Source: Vulcanimicrobiota bacterium (GTDB lineage Bacteria; Vulcanimicrobiota; JAJTBE01). Taken from it: a stretch of DNA of 64,000 bases. The notes beneath the pieces were generated by a model. That model saw only the letters and a list, made by a program, of their open reading frames with translations. It was not told the origin of the DNA and ran no database searches. Made by a program: the position numbers and the translations under genes. Below are positions 25,942 to 34,407 of the stretch, piece after piece (the first letter of the stretch is position 1; the number at the start of each line of letters is the position of its first letter). The DNA is taken from NCBI GenBank assembly GCA_021107945.1, contig JAIORV010000080.1, positions 1 to 64,000 of the forward strand, in the 5' to 3' direction.

Positions 25942-25985
25942 TCTCGGTCCCCCTCAAGCTATTTATAGTTATTAATGACATTATT

Positions 25986-26100
25986 TTCACCGCAAAGACC
26001 ACAAAGATTAATAATAATTTTATTTGCGTTCCTTATTTATTTGCGGTTTATTTTAAATTCCTCTTTATAGAATGACAAGCATTCCAGATGGCTGAATAAT
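25986..26100. repeat. CACCGCAAAG-type repeat plus 60-bp segment shared with 38036-38105
   Basis: TTCACCGCAAAGACCACAAA (about 25987) with an inverted TTATTTGCGGTTTA end at about 26036-26049, followed by AATTCCTCTTTATAGAATGACA...GGCTGAATAATTAC. The latter is nearly repeated at 38050-38100. Confidence 0.65.
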
Positions 26101-26135
26101 TACTTTGAAAGTTTGTTTTGCCATTTTTAAATGGC

Positions 26136-27797
26136 TTAATGTGCTCTATCCACATATTCCCCCCATTCATCCCTGAGGGCGTTGGATATTTCTCCCACTG
26201 TAGCGCCGTCTCTGACAGCGTCGATGAAAAGTGGCATGATGTTTTCATTGGTTCTTGATTTTTCCTTAATTTTGTCAAGGATTTGCGATATTTTCCCGTT
26301 ATCTCTCTTTTCCTTGAATGCTCTGAGCTTCTCAACCTGTTTGCGCTCCATATCGGGATCAATAGAGAGAAGGGCAACTTTCTCCTTTTCGTCAGTCGTA
26401 AATTTGTTGACACCAACGATTATTCTCTCATCTTTCTCCGCTGCGGTTTGCAGTTTATATGCGCTGTTGTGAATCTCCCTCTGGATATACCCCTCTTCTA
26501 TGGATTTGACCGCGCCTCCTCGCTTCTCAACTTCTTCCATTATTTCCATCGCTGCTTTCTCAAGATCATCCGTCATTTTTTCAACGAAATATGAGCCTGC
26601 GAGGGGATCGATTGTTTCTGTGACACCTGATTCGTAACCGATTATCTGTTGTGTGCGAAGAGCGACTGTTACCGCTTCCTCGGTGGGAAGGCAGAGGGCT
26701 TCATCATATGAATTCGTATGTAGAGACTGCGTTCCTCCAAGCACCGCCGCCAACGCTTGCATTGTCACCCTGACGACATTATTCAGAGGCTGTTGAGATG
26801 TCAGCGTTACTCCTCCTGTTTGCGTATGGAATCGGAGTTTGCATGATTTTATGCTTTTCGCACCGAATTCTTCCTTCATCATTCTTGCCCACATTCTCCT
26901 TACAGCGCGAAATTTCGCCACTTCTTCCAGGAGGTTGTTATGAGAAGCAAAAAAGAATGAGAGTCTCGGAGCGAATTCATCCACATTTAGTCCCCGTTCA
27001 AGTACTGATCTGACATATGCCCCGGCGTTTGATAATGTGAACGCAATTTCCTGTGCCGCCGAGCTGCCTGCCTCCCTTATATGATAACCGCTTATCGAGA
27101 TGGGATTCCAGCGGGGAATATATTTCGAGGTATATTCGATAAGGTCTCCCGTTAATCTCATACTGGGTGGCGCGGGATAGACATAATTTCCTCTGGCGCA
27201 GTATTCTTTGAGGATATCGTTTTGAACCGTGCCTTTGATTTTCTCCTTTGAGACGCCCTGATTCTCCGCAACAACGATATACATTGCCAGGAGTATGCAT
27301 GCTGTTGCGTTTATTGTCATTGACGTGCTGACCTTGTCGAGGGGAATCATATTAAAAAGCGTCTCCATGTCCTCGATGGAATCAATTGCAACGCCAACCC
27401 TGCCGACTTCGCCCAGGGATCGCTCATCATCGGAATCAAGCCCTAATTGCGTGGGCAGATCGAACGCCACCGAGAGTCCCGTCTGACCTTTCTCGAGGAG
27501 AAACAGGTATCTCTTGTTTGTAGCCTCGGCATCCGCCATTCCTGCATATTGTCTCATTGTCCAGAGTTTTCCCCTGTACATTGTGGGCTGAACTCCCCGC
27601 GTAAATGGATATTCACCGGGGAATCCGAGATTTTTCATGTAGTCGAATCCTTCAAGATCCTCTGGAGCATATATATAATCAACTTCAATATCAGATGTGG
27701 TTTTAACATCCGGTAGTCTTGGAGGAAATCGATTCGTCGCCTTTTTGAGTGTTGCATCTTTCCATGCTTGCTTTGATTCTTTTATTGTCGTATCCAA
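26136..27797 (-). CDS. Acyl-CoA mutase large subunit (methylmalonyl-CoA mutase type)
   Basis: 553 residues, the length of the substrate-binding large subunit of two-subunit B12-dependent acyl-CoA mutases. It rearranges methylmalonyl-CoA and succinyl-CoA (or an isomer such as isobutyryl/ethylmalonyl-CoA) by a radical mechanism. Seen: GFPGEYPFTRGVQPTMYRG, TMRQYAGMADAEATNKR, LEKGQTGLSVAFDLPTQLG, ISGYHIREAGSSAAQE and KLRFHTQTGGVTLTSQQP. There is no cobalamin-binding domain (DxHxxG), so a separate small subunit must exist outside the window; meaB/epimerase genes are also absent. The start is TTG 27797 with AGGAGGT upstream. Exact substrate is not decidable by eye. Confidence 0.93.
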   Translation of the reverse strand: MDTTIKESKQAWKDATLKKATNRFPPRLPDVKTTSDIEVDYIYAPEDLEGFDYMKNLGFPGEYPFTRGVQPTMYRGKLWTMRQYAGMADAEATNKRYLFLLEKGQTGLSVAFDLPTQLGLDSDDERSLGEVGRVGVAIDSIEDMETLFNMIPLDKVSTSMTINATACILLAMYIVVAENQGVSKEKIKGTVQNDILKEYCARGNYVYPAPPSMRLTGDLIEYTSKYIPRWNPISISGYHIREAGSSAAQEIAFTLSNAGAYVRSVLERGLNVDEFAPRLSFFFASHNNLLEEVAKFRAVRRMWARMMKEEFGAKSIKSCKLRFHTQTGGVTLTSQQPLNNVVRVTMQALAAVLGGTQSLHTNSYDEALCLPTEEAVTVALRTQQIIGYESGVTETIDPLAGSYFVEKMTDDLEKAAMEIMEEVEKRGGAVKSIEEGYIQREIHNSAYKLQTAAEKDERIIVGVNKFTTDEKEKVALLSIDPDMERKQVEKLRAFKEKRDNGKISQILDKIKEKSRTNENIMPLFIDAVRDGATVGEISNALRDEWGEYVDRAH

Positions 27798-28093
27798 AAA
27801 CTTACCTCCTGCTCACTTCTTCTTTAATTCAGATTATTCTCTTACGGGATCTCATTCATTTTTCCTGCTGTTTGAAAGAGAAACTGCAATAATCCAATAA
27901 TTCTCTGCAATATTATTGCAATGACACTCCTGATATGGCATAATAGATATAGGTTTCAGGCAATTTTGATTAAGAAATGTTAACATTCATTTAAATTGGT
28001 AATTATTTTACTTAAACATATTTACATTTTGCCCTTGTTGCGTGATAAACATGTTAAGATTAGATTATTATTTAAATTTAAGGAGGTCATATA

Positions 28094-29248
28094 ATGAGTG
28101 GAATTGGGCAGACTTTGGGAGCTGGCCTGGCTACCGGCGCCGCAGGATTTCTAATTGGCGGGCCGGTCGGTGGATTGGCCGGCTTCGGGATTGGAATGTT
28201 TGGCGCGTCCCAGGGAATGAGAGGTAAATCGGGTGCAACGGGCGGCGCACTGATGGGAGGACTGGCAGGTTTTGCCATAGGTGGACCGATAGGCGCTATT
28301 GCAGGAGGACTATTAGGTGGACTGGCAGGTAAAGGTATCAGTTCAATGTTCGGACGCAGACACAGACCGCCGCGCCAGGCTCCATACTATCCACAAATGA
28401 TGGGTGGCATGGGCGGCATGGGTGGTATGATGGGCGGCATGATGGGCATGGGCGGCATGATGGGCATGGGTGGCATGGGTGGCATGATGGGTGGCATGGG
28501 CGGCATGATGGGCATGGGCGGCATGATGGGTGGCATGGGCGGCATGATGGGTGGCATGGGCGGCATGAGCATGGGCGGCATGATGATGAATCCCAATATG
28601 ATGGGCGGATTCGGAATGTCTATGAGCGGAGGCTGTCACGGTCCCAGACCAAGACCCCATCACGGTTATCGGAGACCCATTCAGGGCGGTCAGCTTAAGC
28701 AGGACGGTAAAGGAAAGCCCATTACCTATACCTCAAGCGGCGGATATAAGGTAAATATTAACGGACATACCGTTAATATCACCGATCCCAGTGGAAAGAA
28801 CACCGTGAAACACTGGGGAGACCCGCATGAGAATGTCAACGGAAAGACCATCAAGGACTGGGAAGGAAAAACAAGAACACTGGTGCTCGGTGACGGAACA
28901 AAAATGACCATGAACGCCACAGGACCTCAAGGAGTGATCCTCGACACCCACATCTATGACGGCAATCAGGGAATTCACATTGACAACAAGAAGAACGAGA
29001 TTACCAATGTTACATTCAATCCTCACCAGACAAGGATGCAGGAAAAATATCAGCCCGACGGCGAGACTTCATACGTAGGATATGGCAAAAAAGGCGACTT
29101 CGTCTATAAGAATCTTTATACGCAGAATGATGATCTGGGTGTCCGTTCGAATAACCGCGAACTTGCCCGCGTGAATAGACCCTGGTGGAAATTTGGAATG
29201 AGACACACATCTGACAAATACAATGATCCAAGACTTCCCTGGACATAA
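28094..29248 (+). CDS. Gly/Met-rich protein with glycine zippers and DUF1521-like GDPH domain
   Basis: 384 residues. Residues 9-81 hold two glycine-zipper segments (GAGLATGAAGFLIGGPVGGL and GGLAGFAIGGPIGAIAGGLL) that could insert in a membrane. Residues about 101-180 are GGM/MMGGM repeats. The C-terminal half contains KHWGDPHENVNGK (GDPH at 242-245), then RTLVLGDGTKMTMNATGP. This resembles DUF1521/MIIA domains, which in the rhizobial effector NopE1 self-cleave between D and P of GDPH when calcium is bound. A von Willebrand D-like domain also carries GDPH, so the assignment is tentative. Strong AAGGAGG before ATG 28094; a clear terminator follows. Confidence 0.7.
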   Translation: MSGIGQTLGAGLATGAAGFLIGGPVGGLAGFGIGMFGASQGMRGKSGATGGALMGGLAGFAIGGPIGAIAGGLLGGLAGKGISSMFGRRHRPPRQAPYYPQMMGGMGGMGGMMGGMMGMGGMMGMGGMGGMMGGMGGMMGMGGMMGGMGGMMGGMGGMSMGGMMMNPNMMGGFGMSMSGGCHGPRPRPHHGYRRPIQGGQLKQDGKGKPITYTSSGGYKVNINGHTVNITDPSGKNTVKHWGDPHENVNGKTIKDWEGKTRTLVLGDGTKMTMNATGPQGVILDTHIYDGNQGIHIDNKKNEITNVTFNPHQTRMQEKYQPDGETSYVGYGKKGDFVYKNLYTQNDDLGVRSNNRELARVNRPWWKFGMRHTSDKYNDPRLPWT

Positions 29249-29269
29249 CAGGAATCGACTGAGATAATC

Positions 29270-29294
29270 AAGACGGCGGCCAATCCGCCGTCTT
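29270..29294 (+). terminator. Rho-independent terminator after the Gly/Met-rich gene
   Basis: Perfect ten-base stem AAGACGGCGG/CCGCCGTCTT with loop CCAAT, 21 bases after the stop codon, followed by a short T-containing tract. Confidence 0.85.
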
Positions 29295-29323
29295 TTACTA
29301 TGTTCTGTTTCATTTGATATAAT

Positions 29324-29372
29324 TATTCACCGCAGAAGCCTGCCCGGAATTTGCTTCTTTGCGGTTTATCAG
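29324..29372. repeat. TTCACCGCAGAAGCCTG repeat with inverted end
   Basis: ATTCACCGCAGAAGCCTGCC...TTTGCTTCTTTGCGGTTTAT; the same opening occurs at about 6697-6713. The rest of the 400-base gap to 29649 contains a small AACCGTTTTGACGGTT hairpin (about 29453) and TTTAACAT/GTTAACA motifs (about 29489-29520). Confidence 0.6.
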
Positions 29373-29648
29373 AAAATCACCATAAATTAAAAGATGTATA
29401 TAAAGATTAGCACAAGAGGGGAAGGAGTTTTCGAAAACCGTTTTCAATATTTCAACCGTTTTGACGGTTCTCAGAACTTTTATATCAAATTTAACATCAT
29501 CAAATCCAATAGTTAACAAATTACCTTTGTAAGGCAGAGGATTTTCAGGAGATACATCTAAAAGTTATTGTAAATAGAATTCTTTGTTATACAATTCATA
29601 AGCACGACCGATCAACTTGCTATCGATTCCTACCAAGGAGGAGTAACT

Positions 29649-31286
29649 ATGCCGCAGAAAACCGAAGAAGCCCCCAAATTTCTTTTACTTGAAGCTATCA
29701 TGGATCTTATCGATGAAAAGATAGATCAAGAGAAATTAAGAGAGAAACTGAAAGATTCCCGTGAGGGTCTTGAGCAGATCAAGAACGACTTCGAAACTGA
29801 TTATAATGATCTGGATGAGAAGGTGAAAGAGGGAGTAGAAAAGGAAGTCCAGGTAGTTTACAAGCTCTTCGGAGACTGGGAAAATGCTTTTCAAGCTGTT
29901 GAGGAGTTTTTTAAGACAGGGCAAAAATTTGATCTCATCAGGGCCGGAGAGATGGTAAAGCGTTGCAGTGAAGTTCTGAATGTGGCATTTGATGATTATA
30001 GAAATAAGGCTCTGCTTGTAATGGGTCCCACCAACATTCCCAACCTGAACCTCCTCATTCAATCATGTAACGAGGCCGATGCCGGCGATCCTCTTGATAA
30101 GTTGAAGGTTGTTATCGCCAGGGAATATTATATTGCCGAGGGAGCCATCAGGGAGCTTGAATTTGAACGCAAGCACGTCAAATTTATGGAACAGGAATTA
30201 CTCATTAAAGCATACAGAGAATTACAGGAAGGAGTCTCAAAGATTGGCTTCTTCACAAAAGACGGCGACAAAAAACTCCTCAAACAGGGCATAGAGGGAT
30301 GCAAGATTGCATATCCCAAAATAAAGGAATTAATTCCAATTGTAAATTACACGAGGATGATTCAGAAACCGACATCTTCTCCCGAGGCCAACCTGCTTTT
30401 AAATATGGCATATGCCCTTTCAAAAGGCATAATCCAGGAAGAGGATTTTGTCGAGACATTACAGCAAGCCGAGGAAAGCTTTAATGAGCTCAAATTAAAA
30501 ATCGAATCATTATCGCGTCAGGAGACCGACTCAGTGCTTGTAAAAGAAGAACTTCAAAGGTCTCTTGAGGGACTTGATTTATATGGGAATGCCATTAGTG
30601 ATTACTATAGATTCCTTGAGAACCGCGAGGGATTATTCCTTGATCAGGCGGAGTGGGAATTGAAAGAAGCAGTTGAGATCCTGGCGAAGTCGAACAAGAC
30701 TTTTCAGGAAATCGGCGAGAGAGAGGGGAAGACGCCCTGTATCCGATGTGGACGTTACAATCAACCGGATCGAAAAACCTGTGAACAATGCGGGGCAATT
30801 CTACCCAAGGCGGCGGCGTCCGGTACTGCCTCGACGTTCGACGTGCAGGTAGGTGAAACTGCCATTTCAATGGATATGGACACACCAATTCCTGAAAATC
30901 TGGAAATATTATTCACCGCTGTAAACCAGGTTGCCGATGATCAGATATCTATCGATGAATTCGCCGCAACTGTCGATGAGTTCCAGAATCTTATGAGAAT
31001 TAACAAAGCGGCGGGTTTTGCTCCACTTCCCCAGGTTAACCTGTCAAAATTACCACCCGAGGAAAAGAAAGTTGCCGAAGATCTCATCAGCGATCTAAAA
31101 GAGGCAAAATCACTATTTGAAGAAGGATTCAGAGATTTCGAGGAAGGTATCGACTACTTCAATGAATACATGGAAGTCGGCGATAAGAATCTCCTTGTAA
31201 AGGGTGTTCAGGTGATATGGGAAGGCAATAAGAAATTCCACAAGGTCGATCAGAAGACTGAAGGGATGGAGAAATTAAGGAAATAA
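29649..31286 (+). CDS. Helical protein with internal zinc ribbon, unknown function
   Basis: 545 residues, ATG 29649 behind AGGAGG. Residues 1 to about 355 are strongly helical with coiled-coil character. A zinc ribbon follows (CIRCGRYNQPDRKTCEQCGAI, about 358-377). The C-terminal 150 residues are again helical and acidic. No signal peptide or membrane helix, so cytoplasmic. Two halves around the ribbon have similar helical sequence features (for example QVADDQISIDEFAATVDEFQ after it), which may be repeats of a helical unit. It sits alone between intergenic repeats. No known family. Confidence 0.55.
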   Translation: MPQKTEEAPKFLLLEAIMDLIDEKIDQEKLREKLKDSREGLEQIKNDFETDYNDLDEKVKEGVEKEVQVVYKLFGDWENAFQAVEEFFKTGQKFDLIRAGEMVKRCSEVLNVAFDDYRNKALLVMGPTNIPNLNLLIQSCNEADAGDPLDKLKVVIAREYYIAEGAIRELEFERKHVKFMEQELLIKAYRELQEGVSKIGFFTKDGDKKLLKQGIEGCKIAYPKIKELIPIVNYTRMIQKPTSSPEANLLLNMAYALSKGIIQEEDFVETLQQAEESFNELKLKIESLSRQETDSVLVKEELQRSLEGLDLYGNAISDYYRFLENREGLFLDQAEWELKEAVEILAKSNKTFQEIGEREGKTPCIRCGRYNQPDRKTCEQCGAILPKAAASGTASTFDVQVGETAISMDMDTPIPENLEILFTAVNQVADDQISIDEFAATVDEFQNLMRINKAAGFAPLPQVNLSKLPPEEKKVAEDLISDLKEAKSLFEEGFRDFEEGIDYFNEYMEVGDKNLLVKGVQVIWEGNKKFHKVDQKTEGMEKLRK

Positions 31287-31318
31287 TAAATCCCATTGTT
31301 TCATTATAATAAAACAAC

Positions 31319-31358
31319 AAAAAAATCGAGTCGGTGGAATGCCTGCCCGATTTTTTTT
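31319..31358 (+). terminator. Probable terminator after the zinc-ribbon gene
   Basis: AAAAAAATCG at the left pairs with CGATTTTTTTT at the right around a 20-base loop, ending in a run of eight T. It begins about 32 bases after the stop codon. Confidence 0.5.
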
Positions 31359-31437
31359 AAAATTGTTTAGCTTCTATCGTTTTTCACTGCAAACTACACT
31401 GAGTATGCGGAGGATTAAAATGTTTGAAAGTTCTTCT

Positions 31438-31521
31438 CTTTTTTCATCTCTGCGCTCTCTGCGCCTGCACCGGACCCTGGCCTTCGCCAGGGCAAGCTTG
31501 TTTCGGTGTCCTCTGCGGTGA
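31438..31521 (-). repeat. CACCGCAGAGG-type repeat with CCTGG inverted insert
   Basis: Both ends of the family are seen (TTCACCGCAGAGGACACC... and CTGCGCTCTCTGC), with the palindrome ACCCTGGCCTTCGCCAGGGC between them, related to the copy near 11768. Confidence 0.6.
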
Positions 31522-31551
31522 ATGGTAGCTTTGTTTTCAAGATATGCTCGT

Positions 31552-32625
31552 TTAGTAAGGCAGCATCATTACTTTCTTGAACTCTTCCGGTCTGACAGCA
31601 TGAGACATCGCCTCTTCTTTTGTGATGAGGTTTTTCTTTACCATCTGCCTGAGCCCCTGTTCCTGTGTACTCATTCCGTACTCTCTTCCATGCGCGCCCA
31701 TGAACGGATGCACCTGAATTAACTTGTCATCCCTGATGTATATCCTTAGTTGTGGAGCGTTAGTCATAATCTCAAATGAAGGTATCAACCCTCCGCCTGC
31801 CGCTTTATTGCAGAGTGTTTGAGCGATAATGGCGTTCACTCCTACTGAGAGCAGGGACAGTGCCTGTTTCCTGAGATGTGGCGGAAACATTGTTATAATT
31901 TTGTCAATCATAACCGAAACACCGGGAGCCTGTGCTGTGATGAGAACCAAATTCCCACCGGCCGCAAGGTTCAGTACTTTCTGTGCGACAAAGTATTCCT
32001 CGAACTCGGTAACTACCAGAGCATCACAGGATTGATGTTGTAGTGAATTGAAAGCATTTTCATAAGTATAGAAATCGGTTCCTTTTTCTCGTTGGCAGAT
32101 AATTCCACGTTTATTTTTATGCAGGAAGTCAATGGGGTTTTCAAATGTAACAACCTGGATATTTCTGGTTTCAAGGATAAAATTGAGGATCGCCGCAAGG
32201 GTATTTGATTTACCGGAAGACTTTGGCCCGCATATGACAATAAGTCCGGATTTTGCCTTGGTGATGATGTTTTTTATGGATTCCGGGAGTCCCAACTCCT
32301 CGACAGTGGGGGGACTTGGGGGATTTGTGGCAACTACCATCGCAATTGATCCCCTCTGTCGGAATACATTAATTCTAAAACGGGAAAGCCCGGGAATAGA
32401 ATATGAAAAATCCACCTCTAATCTTTCCTCGAAAATTCTCTTTTGTTTATCCGACAAGAGTGAATTTGCAATCCTTGCCGTATCCGAAGGGCTTAAAACA
32501 TGTGAATCCACAGGTGACAGGGAAGCGCCGGACTGCTTCATCATAATCGGACTGCCGGGCACAAGGTGAAAATGTGAAGATCTCCTCTCAATCATTTGTG
32601 AGAACAATTCATTTACACTTTTCAC
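31552..32625 (-). CDS. Degenerate PilT paralogue
   Basis: 357 residues aligning end to end with the PilT encoded just upstream but with eroded catalytic motifs. Walker A is GPKSSGKSN (133-141, Thr to Asn). The Asp box is FENPIDF (161-167) instead of VEDPIEF. Walker B DALVVTEFEE keeps a glutamate (207). The His-box region reads LITAQAP instead of LATLHTN, losing the histidine, and the arginines of the AIRVIP region are gone. PilU-like PilT paralogues depend on PilT in other bacteria; this one may be a regulatory or structural partner with little ATPase activity (inference). Start GTG 32625, AGGAGG eight bases upstream. Co-transcribed with pilT (47-base gap). Confidence 0.85.
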   Translation of the reverse strand: MKSVNELFSQMIERRSSHFHLVPGSPIMMKQSGASLSPVDSHVLSPSDTARIANSLLSDKQKRIFEERLEVDFSYSIPGLSRFRINVFRQRGSIAMVVATNPPSPPTVEELGLPESIKNIITKAKSGLIVICGPKSSGKSNTLAAILNFILETRNIQVVTFENPIDFLHKNKRGIICQREKGTDFYTYENAFNSLQHQSCDALVVTEFEEYFVAQKVLNLAAGGNLVLITAQAPGVSVMIDKIITMFPPHLRKQALSLLSVGVNAIIAQTLCNKAAGGGLIPSFEIMTNAPQLRIYIRDDKLIQVHPFMGAHGREYGMSTQEQGLRQMVKKNLITKEEAMSHAVRPEEFKKVMMLPY

Positions 32626-32672
32626 TGTACAAACCTCCTCTAATATTGGACCTCATTATATAACATTATTTA

Positions 32673-33764
32673 TCATCTCTTACCTATCAAGCGATTGAAT
32701 TCATCGGGACTCGATGCCTTCGAAAGTGCATCTTCGTATGTGATAAGTCCTTGCATGTAAAGGTTTCTGAGGGACATATCCAGGGACACCATTCCCATTT
32801 GTCCTCCTGCCTGAATCGCATTTGGAATCTGGTGAGTCTTTCCTTCACGGATGATGTTACGAATTGCCGGTGTAACAGGCATCATTTCCATCGCAAGAAC
32901 CCGACCGCTTCCTTTTGCCTTGGGAATGAGATTCTGACACAGGATTCCTTCGATTGTTACAGATAACTGCATCCTGATCTGTTGTTGCTGATGTGGTGGA
33001 AATATATCAATAACACGGTCAATTGTTGCAGGCGCGCTGTTTGTGTGTAGAGTTGCAAGAACAAAATGACCCGTTTCGGCGGAAGTTATGGCTATCTGGG
33101 TTGTTTCCAGATCCCTCATTTCACCGATAAGTATTACGTCGGGATCCTGGCGGAGAACATGCCGCAACGCCTTTGAAAAGCTGTGGGTGTCCTGCCCCAC
33201 TTCTCTCTGACTTACAACACTGTTTTTATCTTTATGTAAAAACTCGATGGGATCTTCAACCGTAACAATATGACAGCGTCTGTTCTCATTAATATGATTA
33301 ATCATAGCAGCAAGAGTCGTTGATTTTCCTGAACCCGTCGGACCTGTCACAAGTACCAGTCCTCTGGGCTTCATTGCCATTTCCTTGGTCATGGGAGGGA
33401 GTTTCAATTCTTCAATCGTAAAAGGTCTTGAAGGAATGACACGAATTGCGGTTCCCCATGTCCCTCTTTGCAAATATACATTTACACGGAATCGTGACAA
33501 TCCGGGGATGCTGTAAGCCATATCAAGCTCTTTATCAGCGACAAATTTTGCCTTCTGTTCGTCGGTAAGGATAGATTCAATCAATCGTCGCACAGTATCC
33601 GGCGTCAATATCTCATAACTTGCCGGAGTTAACTCACCGTCAACCCTGATCATCGGAGCTGATCCTGCTTTTAAATGGAGATCTGATGCACCTCTCTCCA
33701 CGAGAAGGTGTAATAAATCCTCAATTGTAACTTCTCTTTCGAGCAGTTCTTCCATGGAGTCCAT
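32673..33764 (-). CDS. pilT: Type IV pilus retraction ATPase PilT
   Basis: 363 residues, full length for PilT, the hexameric ATPase that retracts type IV pili. All motifs are present: RFRVNVYLQRG, AIRVIP, Walker A GPTGSGKST at 141-149, Asp box VEDPIEFLH at 169-177, Walker B DVILIGEMRD with E215, His box LATLHTN at 236-242, and the C-terminal QGLITYEDALSKASSPDEF (compare AxxxxxxP-x-EL). The ATG has AGGAGG eight bases upstream. A degenerate copy follows in the same operon. No other pilus gene is in the window. Confidence 0.96.
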   Translation of the reverse strand: MDSMEELLEREVTIEDLLHLLVERGASDLHLKAGSAPMIRVDGELTPASYEILTPDTVRRLIESILTDEQKAKFVADKELDMAYSIPGLSRFRVNVYLQRGTWGTAIRVIPSRPFTIEELKLPPMTKEMAMKPRGLVLVTGPTGSGKSTTLAAMINHINENRRCHIVTVEDPIEFLHKDKNSVVSQREVGQDTHSFSKALRHVLRQDPDVILIGEMRDLETTQIAITSAETGHFVLATLHTNSAPATIDRVIDIFPPHQQQQIRMQLSVTIEGILCQNLIPKAKGSGRVLAMEMMPVTPAIRNIIREGKTHQIPNAIQAGGQMGMVSLDMSLRNLYMQGLITYEDALSKASSPDEFNRLIGKR

Positions 33765-33815
33765 CTGATATTCCTCCTAATTTCCTGTAAAGGAGAACTT
33801 TAATATATAATATAC

Positions 33816-33839
33816 CATGTTATTATTCTATTTAACATG
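33816..33839. promoter_or_regulatory. Inverted repeat CATGTTA...TTAACATG upstream of pilT
   Basis: CATGTTA and TTAACATG separated by nine bases, about 50-75 bases before the pilT start. Similar motifs precede several other genes (see 48100-48118). Confidence 0.35.
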
Positions 33840-33879
33840 TTCATATACCTTCACAAAGGTGAGGAAAAAATGTAACTAT

Positions 33880-33912
33880 TCGCAGCAAAGACCACAAAGA
33901 CCACAAAGACCA
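33880..33912 (+). repeat. GCAAAGACCACAAAGACC repeat
   Basis: GCAGCAAAGACCACAAAGACCACAAAGACC, with the inverted GCTTCTTTGCGG end near 34044-34058. Another copy of the dispersed family. Confidence 0.6.
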
Positions 33913-34070
33913 TAGAAGATAGATGGTATCGAAAAAGACAAATTGTTTAAAATAGCAATTTATTGTGATGGATTAGAAGGAATACAAAATATATGCCACC
34001 TCATCCTCATCTAATCCTACTTTTTCGACAGTCTTAGGCACTTTGCTTCTTTGCGGCTTTTAAATTATTC

Positions 34071-34359
34071 CAGGACTTACGCAATTGTCATTCTGAGCGG
34101 ATCACGAAAGACTTGCTTTAATCCAAAGACTTTCTCAAAGACGGGATTTTCTTGATCTGCGGAGATTAACACAGCGAAGAATCTCTTGAATAATTGCCTG
34201 CAGGAGATCGTTTGTCGTGGGTAGAGATCCTTCGCTGTGTAATAAATCGGAGGAATGCTAATCCCGTTCTTGCCAAGGCATATTCAGGAAAGGTAAAGAT
34301 CGTATTCCGCTCAGGATGACAGTTTCATGCGTTTTTTTCCTGAGAATGCGTAAGTCCTG
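34071..34359. mobile_element. MITE-like element with inverted terminal repeats
   Basis: CAGGACTTACGCAATTGTCA (34071-34090) plus TTCTGAGCGGA on the left is mirrored on the right by TCCGCTCAGGATGACAG (about 34307-34322) and ATGCGTAAGTCCTG (34346-34359). An inner pair (CACAGCGAAGAATCTCTT and GAGATCCTTCGCTGTGT) lies between. No coding capacity. Partial ends of the same sequence recur at about 45205, 46600, 50085 and 59531. Together with the preceding repeat it fills the 640-base gap upstream of pilT. Confidence 0.6.
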
Positions 34360-34407
34360 TTATTCCTTAATTCAATGACAAACTTCCCGGAGTGAGAATA
34401 GCAATAT

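Noticed and set aside
28343-28663. Minus-strand frame coding for His-Ala-rich repeats
   Set aside because: It is the antisense shadow of the GGM repeats of the 28094 gene.
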